From Corallococcus sp. CAG:1435 (GTDB taxonomy: Bacteria > Bacillota > Clostridia > Christensenellales > CAG-314), in assembly GCA_000433775.1 (NCBI GenBank), contig HF998496.1, positions 1-19,786 on the forward strand: a stretch of DNA of 19,786 nt, given 5' to 3'. The translations under genes were made by a program, and so were the position numbers. The notes under the pieces were generated by a model that was given only the letters and a program-made list of their open reading frames with translations, did no database searches and had not been told where the DNA came from. Positions 7,768 to 13,510 of the stretch are shown here, piece by piece (within the stretch, counting starts at the first letter, position 1; each line of letters begins with the position of its first letter).

Positions 7768-8100
7768 CTATTTGCTTTTTGTAAGGTTGTAACTGTCCGT
7801 CAGCAATCGCAAAATGACGCTGTCGGGCAATTTGCCGTCCAATGCTACCGTTACCCAATGCAACTTGTTCATGTGGTACCCCTGTGTTACGCTTTGCGGA
7901 TACTGCTGACGCCACACTGCACCCAATTCCGGCAAGACTTTCACGTTGATAAACAGAGCGTTGTTGCGTCGATAGACGAAAGCAAAAGTCTTTCGGTTGG
8001 AACGGTGCCTTATTGCCGTCCAGTTGAGGTCGAATGGGTAGTCCTCGTACACGTCGGGGAAAGTCAGGCACATTGATATTGCCTGTATTTTCTCAGTCAT
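7768..8100 (-). CDS. YjbR/MmcQ-family protein
   Basis: A 110-residue small protein of the YjbR (MmcQ, CyaY-like fold) family. Recognisable features are the N-terminal CLTFPDVYEDYPFDLNWTAIRH, the strand FAFVYRRNNALFINVKV, and the C-terminal YHMNKLHWVTVALDG followed by VILRLLTDSYNL, which match the family's order and usual length. The family folds like a small DNA-binding or frataxin-like domain, but no biochemical role is settled. It overlaps the recX stop by 8 bp, so it is translated from the same mRNA, and a terminator follows at once. Cytoplasmic; no cofactor motif seen. Confidence 0.88.
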   Translation of the reverse strand: MTEKIQAISMCLTFPDVYEDYPFDLNWTAIRHRSNRKTFAFVYRRNNALFINVKVLPELGAVWRQQYPQSVTQGYHMNKLHWVTVALDGKLPDSVILRLLTDSYNLTKSK

Positions 8101-8716
8101 CTTCCTGCCCCCTGCGGTAGTTGCGCACCACGGCGTTTACCGTGTCAAACTCGAAACCCCGTGAAAGCAGATAGCGTTGCAACCTTTGCAAATTTTTTAC
8201 GTCGCAAGGCTTGTTTTTGAGGTACTTTTCCGCAAGCAAAGAGGCGTTGCGTTGCTCCGTTTCGCTGTCGCAATCGGCGGATTTTTCCGCCTGTTCCCTG
8301 TTTACTCCCTTTTGCACCAATTCCGCACGCAAACGTCTGTTGCCCTTGTTTCCGCTGTTTTGCCTGACGTACGCCTCGGCATAGGCAACGTCGTCAAGAT
8401 AGCGGTACTCCTGCAATTTTTCCAAAACGCACTTCACCACGGGCAAAGAAAATCCCTTCTTTTCAAGGTAGGTTTTCATTTGCGACACCGTTTTCATGCC
8501 ACGGGAAAGGTAGTCTACCGCTTTGCCGAACGCCACGCTTTTTTCGCTGTCGAAAATCGCTTCCTCCAACTGCCGTTGGGAAACTTCCTGACCGATTTTC
8601 AAACCCAACTTCATCACCGTTACCATTTCCACACCGAAAGCGAACTGCGAATCGATGTAGAGATTTGCCCGTGTTTTGTCGGATTTCTGAATTTTCAAGT
8701 CTGTTATCTTTGGCAT
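8093..8716 (-). CDS. recX: Regulatory protein RecX
   Basis: A 207-residue RecX-type modulator that binds RecA filaments and limits recombination and SOS signalling. The N-terminus KITDLKIQKSDKTRANLYID, then FAFGVEMVTVMKLGLKIGQ, is typical. Helical repeats follow: AVDYLSRGMKTVSQMKTYLEKKGFS, YLDDVAYAEAYVRQ with GNRRLRAELVQKGV, and RLQRYLLSRGFEFDTVNAVV. The ATG at 8716 was chosen because the family begins here; the frame is open for 60 more codons upstream, but that stretch runs into the promoter and the previous gene. AAAGGAG lies unusually far (27 nt) upstream, with a small hairpin between (separate entry). A TTGAAA-17-TATAAT promoter precedes it. It shares a transcript with the YjbR-like gene. 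Confidence 0.93.
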   Translation of the reverse strand: MPKITDLKIQKSDKTRANLYIDSQFAFGVEMVTVMKLGLKIGQEVSQRQLEEAIFDSEKSVAFGKAVDYLSRGMKTVSQMKTYLEKKGFSLPVVKCVLEKLQEYRYLDDVAYAEAYVRQNSGNKGNRRLRAELVQKGVNREQAEKSADCDSETEQRNASLLAEKYLKNKPCDVKNLQRLQRYLLSRGFEFDTVNAVVRNYRRGQEDD

Positions 8717-8726
8717 TGCGATTGTC

Positions 8727-8750
8727 GCCGAATGTGCGGCTTTCTCCTTT
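8727..8750 (-). promoter_or_regulatory. Distant Shine-Dalgarno and hairpin before recX
   Basis: In the mRNA, AAAGGAG (complement of 8744-8750) is followed 3 nt later by GCCG-CACATT-CGGC (8740-8727), then 10 nt and the ATG. Without folding the spacing is 27 nt, too long for normal initiation; folding the 14-nt hairpin shortens it to about 13 nt. The ribosome binding site would also be near the 5' end of the predicted transcript. Confidence 0.5.
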
Positions 8751-8755
8751 GAAAC

Positions 8756-8784
8756 ATTATACCACGTCCCAAAGCATTTTTCAA
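8756..8784 (-). promoter_or_regulatory. recX promoter
   Basis: On the minus strand, TTGAAA (8779-8784), a 17-bp spacer and TATAAT (8756-8761). The -35 hexamer overlaps the TGA stop codon of the upstream gene. Confidence 0.8.
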
Positions 8785-9161
8785 CTGCGCAGGCGATGAT
8801 ACTTTTCCACCGCTTCACGGTACCTTGCCGCAAGTTTGGAAATGTACGCCTGTTTTTCCCGTGGGGAAAGCGTTTCCATGTAGGCTTTGTCGGCAAGACG
8901 CATGATGGGATTGCTTATCACCTCGTCGCTGTCCAGAATGGCTTCTACTTTGGCGTAGAATTCCTGCTCCTCGCAAAAGCCGTCGTAGTCGTAAATTTGA
9001 CGTTGCAGTTTCTGATGTTGCTGCTCGCACACCTGACGCTGGTTGAGTCCCAGCGTTGCCGCCACTTCCTTTTCGTGTTTCAGGTTTTCCCGTGCGTTTT
9101 CCCAAAAGCCGCTTTTCATACGTTCTTTGGCACGCCGTGCATATTCTTTGAATGTACTCAT
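8781..9161 (-). CDS. Hypothetical protein, charged and helical (126 aa)
   Basis: I do not recognise this 126-residue protein. It is rich in Lys, Arg and Glu with no membrane segment or signal peptide. The first ~60 residues (YARRAKERMKSGFWENARE, EKEVAATLGLNQRQVCEQQ) look amphipathic-helical, possibly coiled-coil. The middle reads IYDYDGFCEEQEFYAKVEAI, and the end LSPREKQAYISKLAARYREA is helical again. It is clearly a gene: the ATG is preceded by GGGAGGAC 5 nt upstream, and its stop is fused to the recX promoter. No promoter of its own is obvious, so it may be reached by read-through from rpsU past the hairpin at 9226-9259. Position beside rpsU and recX suggests a housekeeping role, but that is only context. 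Confidence 0.8.
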   Translation of the reverse strand: MSTFKEYARRAKERMKSGFWENARENLKHEKEVAATLGLNQRQVCEQQHQKLQRQIYDYDGFCEEQEFYAKVEAILDSDEVISNPIMRLADKAYMETLSPREKQAYISKLAARYREAVEKYHRLRS

Positions 9162-9225
9162 ATTGTCCTCCCACGCAGATATTGACTGAAAAACTCTTCT
9201 GATGTCGAAAATTGCCTAAAAATGC

Positions 9226-9259
9226 AAATTGCTTACCGCATTTTTGCGGTAAGCAATTT
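9226..9259. terminator. Strong hairpin downstream of rpsU
   Basis: AAATTGCTTACCGCA (9226-9240) and its perfect 15-bp complement (9245-9259) enclose a TTTT loop. It lies about 37 nt after the rpsU stop. On the minus strand the U-rich tract follows after a short GCA interruption (GCAUUUUU), so termination may be partial, allowing some transcription of the 126-aa gene. Confidence 0.8.
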
Positions 9260-9296
9260 TTCCTGTGCATTTATCTTTTGTGTGAGGTAACGAAAA

Positions 9297-9473
9297 CTAC
9301 ATCTTGCTGCGTTTTCTTGCGGCTTCCGCCTTTTTCTTACGTCTTACGCTGGGTTTTTCGTACTGTTCCTTCTTGCGAAGGTCGCCAATGATACCGTCAC
9401 GGGAACAACGTCTTTTGAAACGACGCAATGCACTGTCCAATGTTTCGTTTTCACCAACTTTGATTGTTGCCAT
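9297..9473 (-). CDS. rpsU: 30S ribosomal protein S21
   Basis: A 58-residue basic protein of the small ribosomal subunit, involved in mRNA-16S pairing at initiation. It starts [19 protein letters not shown], continues [20 protein letters not shown], and ends [19 protein letters not shown], matching S21 from end to end at the usual length. An AG-rich site (AAAGGGGGCG) precedes the ATG. It has its own promoter (9536-9564) and a hairpin after it. It follows the HIT gene in the common Bacillota order mtaB - HIT - rpsU, though transcribed separately here. Confidence 0.97.
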   Translation of the reverse strand: MATIKVGENETLDSALRRFKRRCSRDGIIGDLRKKEQYEKPSVRRKKKAEAARKRSKM

Positions 9474-9535
9474 TTTTCTCGCCCCCTTTCCTGTATCAAA
9501 GGTAGAATTTGCGCAACGCTTTCCGTTGCTTTGAT

Positions 9536-9564
9536 ATTATTGCATAATGTAAGCAAAAAGTCAA
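9536..9564 (-). promoter_or_regulatory. rpsU promoter
   Basis: On the minus strand, TTGACT (9559-9564), a 17-bp spacer and AATAAT (9536-9541). The predicted transcript starts near 9529, directly at a hairpin GCAACG-gaaag-CGTTGC (9529-9513). Confidence 0.65.
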
Positions 9565-9607
9565 TTATTTACGACAAATATTTCCCTTTCACGCAAGAAA
9601 AATACTC

Positions 9608-9639
9608 TTTTGCAACATCCTTTTCGCCCTGTTGCAAAA
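9608..9639 (-). terminator. Candidate terminator of the padR-prmA-mtaB-HIT operon
   Basis: TTTTGCAACA (9608-9617) and TGTTGCAAAA (9630-9639) form a perfect 10-bp stem with a 12-nt loop, about 95 nt after the HIT stop. The U tract on the minus strand is interrupted (AAAAGAGUAUUUUUC), so efficiency is uncertain. Confidence 0.5.
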
Positions 9640-9734
9640 ATGCTTTTCACGCTTTGCGCAAGTTGCCTGATTTGCCTTTCAAATGCGGTTCTTGTCGGGC
9701 AAAAAAGCAACCTTCCAGATTGTCGCCATTGCCA

Positions 9735-10142
9735 TTACTTTGTCAGTTTCAGTTGCTCGCACACCTCGGCAAGGTTGAAATCGTGTTTCTCGTTGAAAGG
9801 CCATGCGTGAATACCGTCGCCCGTTTTGCGTGGTATGATGTGAAAATGCAGGTGAAAAACCGACTGTTCGGCGCTTGCCCCGCTGGCGTTGAGTATGTTC
9901 ACCCCGTCGTAACCGCAGTTTTCGGTGTAATGGTGGGCAATTTTACCAACGGCGTCAATTACGTGACGCAATGTTTCGGCGTCACAGTCCAACACGTTTG
10001 TGCAGTGTTTTTTGGGAATAACCAACGTGTGTCCGTAGCAGTCGCATGCTATGTCCAAAAAAGCGTAGACAAATTCGTCCTCGTAAATTTTGTAACTTGG
10101 AATTTCCCCCGCAATTATTTTGCAAAAAAGACAGTCTTTCAT
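9735..10142 (-). CDS. HIT-family nucleotide hydrolase/transferase (HinT-like)
   Basis: A 135-residue histidine triad protein, probably a purine nucleoside phosphoramidase or related hydrolase in the cytosol. The triad HLHFHIIP is at 97-104 with catalytic His near 99. A zinc site is suggested by C4-x2-C7, His46 and His97. The opening MKDCLFCKIIAGEIPS and HTLVIPKKH are standard for the HinT branch. Its ATG overlaps the mtaB stop (ATGA, 10139-10142), and AAAGGAGAGG lies within the end of mtaB, so the two are translationally coupled. It is the last gene of the operon. Confidence 0.95.
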   Translation of the reverse strand: MKDCLFCKIIAGEIPSYKIYEDEFVYAFLDIACDCYGHTLVIPKKHCTNVLDCDAETLRHVIDAVGKIAHHYTENCGYDGVNILNASGASAEQSVFHLHFHIIPRKTGDGIHAWPFNEKHDFNLAEVCEQLKLTK

Positions 10143-11374
10143 TGTACCTCTCCTTTTGCCCCGTCAAGATAGGGCTGTATTATTTTTACCGTTACCGTTT
10201 CGCCGATATTGCAGTTTCCCGTGAAGTACACACGCAGATACTCTCTGCTGTACCCCTCGAAAAAGCCGTTGCGCTTGCGTTCGCACAACACTTCCACGCT
10301 TCTTCCCGCAAACTTGTCGGCAAAACGCTTTTTAAGTTGCAGTTTGATTTGTCCCAAAACTTCCGCACGGTGGGTTTTTACGCCGCTTTCCACGTCCTGC
10401 CAACCGTAGGCTACGGTGCCTTCACGAGGGGAATAGGGAAAGACGTGTATGTCGGCAAAATCCACCTTGCGCACAAATTCGCAAGTGGCGGCAAATTCCT
10501 CCTCCGTTTCGCCGCAAAAGCCCACAATCACGTCGGTGGTGATGCCTGCGTCGGGGAAAACTTTGCGTATTTTTTGCACCGCTTCCATGTACTGCGCCGA
10601 AGTGTACTTTCTGTTCATGCGTTTCAGCACGGTGTCGCACCCCGATTGCAACGAAAGGTGAAAATGCGGACAAAAGTTGACCTCCGATGCACTTTGCAAA
10701 AATTCGTCGGTAACCACGCTTTCTTCCAGACTGCCCAGCCTGATGCGTGTGCGCACGTTTTTTAACGCCTGCAACAGTTGGGAAAGGCTTTCTCCCGTGT
10801 CCCTGCCGAATTGCGAAATGTCGATGCCTATCAGCACCGTTTCGGCGCAGTCCGCCTGTTCCGTTTCCGCAACGATATCGGCAATTTTACGGCTGCGACT
10901 GCGTCCCCTGAGATAGGGAACAATGCAGTAACTGCAAAAATTGTTGCAACCGTCCTGAATTTTCACAAACGCACGGGTACGCTCCTGCGTGGCAAAGCCC
11001 TCTTCGCAAAACACCGAAGGGATTTGCTCCACGTCAACGCCATTTTGCAAAATTTCCCGTACTATTTTTGTTTTGTTGGCAACACCCTTGATGAAAGTTA
11101 CGTTGGCAATGTTTTCAAACTGACTGCGGTTTTTTTCCGCAGCGCACCCGACAACCACCACACGGCAATCGGGGTTGAGTTTGCGTGCCCTCGCCACAAG
11201 TTGACGGGATTTCTTTTCCGCTTCCTGCGTTATTGCACAGGTGTTAAGCACGAACACATCTGCCTTTTTCAGCCCGTGAAACGCCTCATGACCGGCGTTT
11301 TGCAGTGCCGCAATAATCTGTCCGCTTTCGTACAAGTTTGTTTTACAGCCCAATGTGAAAACCGAAACAATCAT
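10139..11374 (-). CDS. mtaB: tRNA t6A37 methylthiotransferase MtaB
   Basis: A 411-residue radical-SAM enzyme that adds a methylthio group to N6-threonylcarbamoyl-adenosine 37 of tRNAs reading ANN codons. The N-terminal UPF0004 domain shows the three cluster cysteines C10 (TLGCKTN), C46 (LNTCAIT) and C77 (VVGCAAE). The radical-SAM CxxxCxxC follows at C143, C147 and C150 (DGCNNFCSYC), then VPYLRGRSRSR. HFHLSLQSGCDTVLKRMNRKY and TDVIVGFCGETEEEF are typical of the family. A short TRAM domain occupies about 345-411. The opening TLGCKTNLYES separates it from MiaB and RimO. It starts within the prmA stop (ATGA). Confidence 0.96.
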   Translation of the reverse strand: MIVSVFTLGCKTNLYESGQIIAALQNAGHEAFHGLKKADVFVLNTCAITQEAEKKSRQLVARARKLNPDCRVVVVGCAAEKNRSQFENIANVTFIKGVANKTKIVREILQNGVDVEQIPSVFCEEGFATQERTRAFVKIQDGCNNFCSYCIVPYLRGRSRSRKIADIVAETEQADCAETVLIGIDISQFGRDTGESLSQLLQALKNVRTRIRLGSLEESVVTDEFLQSASEVNFCPHFHLSLQSGCDTVLKRMNRKYTSAQYMEAVQKIRKVFPDAGITTDVIVGFCGETEEEFAATCEFVRKVDFADIHVFPYSPREGTVAYGWQDVESGVKTHRAEVLGQIKLQLKKRFADKFAGRSVEVLCERKRNGFFEGYSREYLRVYFTGNCNIGETVTVKIIQPYLDGAKGEVQ

Positions 11375-12291
11375 TTGGCTTCACCCTTTTCTTGTTTGCG
11401 ACGCAACAACAGCGCACGCCACTCACCCATCTGTTTTGTTTGCAACATGTCGAATTTTTCGCCGTACAGTTGCAAAATCTGTTGCAACTTTGTGTCCAGA
11501 ATGCCCGACAGCACCAACAGCGTACCTTCGCCCGACACCTTGTCGATACCGCAAAACAGCAGTTGCAGAATGTCCGCAGTGAGGTTGGCGAAAATAACGT
11601 CGAAACTACCCTGCGTCTGCTCGGTGAGGTTGCCTGTTTTTATGCTGCACTTGCCTTCCAGCCCGTTTATTTTTGCATTGTGCAGGGCAATTTGCGTTGC
11701 CTGACTGTCTATGTCCACAAGTTCCGCCGTCCGTGCGCCCAGAAGCAATGCGGACAATCCCAAAATACCGCTGCCGCAGCCCACGTCCAGCACACGCTTG
11801 CCTTCCAAAGGCAGATTTTCCGCAAAGGCAAGACACATTGCCGTCGTTTCGTGCTGACCGGTACCGAAGGCAATGCCTGTGTCCAGCAAAAGCACCTTTT
11901 TGTCCGTTTGCACGCTTTGCCACTCGGGACAGATTACAATCTTTTCCGTTTCTATGGGACGGAAAGTTTTTTTCCACGTTTCCACCCATGCGTCCCCTTC
12001 CACTTCGTCGACAAACACCGACAGACTGCCTGCATCTTTCAGGTGGGCAAGGTTTTTATGCAAAAAATTGAGAACACGTTGCGTGTCCTCTTTGTTGCAA
12101 TATCCTTTAACCTTAACTTCGTCGCAGTAGACGGCTTCCGCCGATTCGTCCTTGTAGTCCCACGAAGGGTTGTTGTACAAATCGTTTTTGTCGTAGATAC
12201 TCACCCCGTCCATGCACACTTCCTGCAAAAAGTACGCCACAAGTTCGGCGTTTTCCGCATTTGTAAGAACGGTTATTTCCGAATACTTCAT
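11371..12291 (-). CDS. prmA: Ribosomal protein L11 methyltransferase
   Basis: A 306-residue SAM-dependent enzyme that methylates amino groups of ribosomal protein L11. The N-terminal L11-binding domain (about 1-95) is followed by WVETWKKTFRPIE (102-114), DTGIAFGTGQHETT (137-150; usually DPG), SAM motif I VLDVGCGSGILGLSAL (167-182), the acidic LVDIDSQA after strand 2, and FANLTADIL (234-242). Length is normal. It begins 6 nt after the padR-type stop and overlaps mtaB by 4 nt, so the four genes form one operon. In many Clostridia an rsmE gene lies between prmA and mtaB; it is absent here. Confidence 0.96.
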   Translation of the reverse strand: MKYSEITVLTNAENAELVAYFLQEVCMDGVSIYDKNDLYNNPSWDYKDESAEAVYCDEVKVKGYCNKEDTQRVLNFLHKNLAHLKDAGSLSVFVDEVEGDAWVETWKKTFRPIETEKIVICPEWQSVQTDKKVLLLDTGIAFGTGQHETTAMCLAFAENLPLEGKRVLDVGCGSGILGLSALLLGARTAELVDIDSQATQIALHNAKINGLEGKCSIKTGNLTEQTQGSFDVIFANLTADILQLLFCGIDKVSGEGTLLVLSGILDTKLQQILQLYGEKFDMLQTKQMGEWRALLLRRKQEKGEAK

Positions 12292-12297
12292 CTGTGC

Positions 12298-12621
12298 CTA
12301 CCCAATAAGAAAATCTATCAGTTTTTTGGCGTTTTGCCACTCACGCTTGTTCAGTTCGTACAACTCTCTTCCCTTGTCGGTGATTGTGTAGTACTTGCGT
12401 GTTGCGCCCACGTTTTCTCCCCAAAAACCCTTGATGCACTCCATGTCTTCCAAACGGTGGTAGGAAGAATACAGGCTTTGCTCGTTGGGTATGTACAAAT
12501 TGTTTGTCTTTTGGGCTATGTGACGGCGTATTTCGTTGCCGTACTTTGTTCCGCTCATCAAAGCGGACAACACAAACGTGTCGATGTGCCCCCTCAAAAG
12601 GTCGCTGGAAATAACTTTCAT
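12298..12621 (-). CDS. PadR-family transcriptional regulator
   Basis: A 107-residue PadR-type winged-helix regulator. The N-terminus (SDLLRGHIDTFVLSALMSGTKYGNEI) is the hallmark of the family, followed by the recognition region EQSLYSSYHRLEDMECIKGFWGE and the wing KYYTITDKGRELYELNKREW. It is the short form with only a brief C-terminal helix for dimerisation. It leads the prmA-mtaB-HIT operon, an unusual partner for these housekeeping genes. PadR-type repressors usually control their own promoter or a nearby exporter; no such target is adjacent. GGAGA lies 8 nt before the ATG, and a dyad at 12641-12655 could be its own operator. Confidence 0.93.
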   Translation of the reverse strand: MKVISSDLLRGHIDTFVLSALMSGTKYGNEIRRHIAQKTNNLYIPNEQSLYSSYHRLEDMECIKGFWGENVGATRKYYTITDKGRELYELNKREWQNAKKLIDFLIG

Positions 12622-12640
12622 CTTTTGCTCTCCATACTAT

Positions 12641-12655
12641 GTCTAACATATAGAC
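12641..12655. promoter_or_regulatory. Candidate operator upstream of the padR-type gene
   Basis: GTCTA-ACATA-TAGAC, a perfect 5-bp dyad, lies about 20 nt before the ATG of the regulator. Autoregulators of this family often bind such dyads near their own start. The -35/-10 elements here are not clear (TTTACA at about 12680 is the best -35 candidate). Confidence 0.4.
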
Positions 12656-12851
12656 TACCACTACGGGGGCAATTTGTAAAGACTGTAAAAACAAAAAATC
12701 AAAAAATAATTTTCGCCCGAATCGTTCGCAAATATGAAACAGTATGAAACACCGTCCGACAACTTTTCGCAAGGAAAAAAATCAAACCGCAGGCTGTATT
12801 TATTGACGGAATTTGCACAACCGTTGTAAAAAAACAGGCAACGCACGCCTA

Positions 12852-13230
12852 TTGTCGCAAAATTTTTGCAACACACCGCCTAAAACGGCAACGCACCGCC
12901 GTGTGGCAACAATGACAACAAACGGCAAACGCCTGTAAAACTTGCATTGAATTGACTTTTGCCACGCCAAACAATCCCTCAATAACCGTACTCAATACAA
13001 CGTGAAATGAAAAAACGCTTTCAACTTGTTTTGTAGAGAATGTCTGTAACACACCGCCTAAAACGGCACTACACCGCCGTGTGGCAACAAAGACAACAAA
13101 CGGCAAACGCCTGAAAAACTTGCAGTGAATTGACTTTTACCACCCACACAATCCCTCAATAACCGTACTACATGCAACCTGCAACTCAAAGACGTTTTCA
13201 ACTTACTTTGTCGCAAAATTTCTGCACTTA
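12852..13230. repeat. Two-and-a-bit tandem copies of a ~178-bp repeat
   Basis: Copy 1 starts at 12852 and copy 2 at 13031; a third copy, of which only about 20 bp remain, starts at 13208 with TTGTCGCAAAATTT. Both full copies keep ACACACCGCCTAAAACGGCA (12871 and 13049), then CACCGCCGTGTGGCAACAA, GACAACAAACGGCAAACGCC, GAATTGACTTTT and AATCCCTCAATAACCGTACT, with scattered substitutions and one-base indels. The core can pair CACAC with GTGTG and GCC with GGC. Periods of 179 and 177 are not multiples of three, and no frame continues through both copies. The gap 12622-13457 has no other supported feature. Confidence 0.9.
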
Positions 13231-13457
13231 AAAAGTGTCAATATTATTTTTCCCAAAAGACCGTCTTCAAAATACAAATACAGGACGTTTTACAAAACAC
13301 AAAGCCCCAATGTGCCAAAACAGGAAAAAACAACCATACGGCGTAAAATTTTGTTGAACTTTCGGTAACTTGCCAACCACAGGCAACCATTGAAAATCTG
13401 CAAGCGTCATTGCAAACACTGGAAAGTGTTTGTCGGGCGTTTGAGTGTACTTTCACG

Positions 13458-13488
13458 GAAAACAAAAGGGCTTGCATTGAGCAAGCCC
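13458..13488 (-). terminator. Terminator of the MalK/MsmX-type ATPase gene
   Basis: GGGCTTGC (13468-13475) and GCAAGCCC (13481-13488) form a perfect 8-bp stem with a 5-nt loop; on the minus strand UUUUGUUUU follows. It lies 22 nt after the stop. Confidence 0.9.
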
Positions 13489-13510
13489 CGATATTTGTTT
13501 TATTGATGAA

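Noticed and set aside
12800..13106. Minus-strand frames of 60 and 85 codons with similar segments (FVVIVATRRCVAVLGG)
   Set aside because: The similarity is simply the ~178-bp repeat read in two different frames; the period is not a multiple of three and there is no ribosome binding site.
12622..13457. Remnant of an insertion sequence or attachment site
   Set aside because: There is no transposase or integrase fragment and no terminal inverted repeats with a target duplication; the duplication is tandem.
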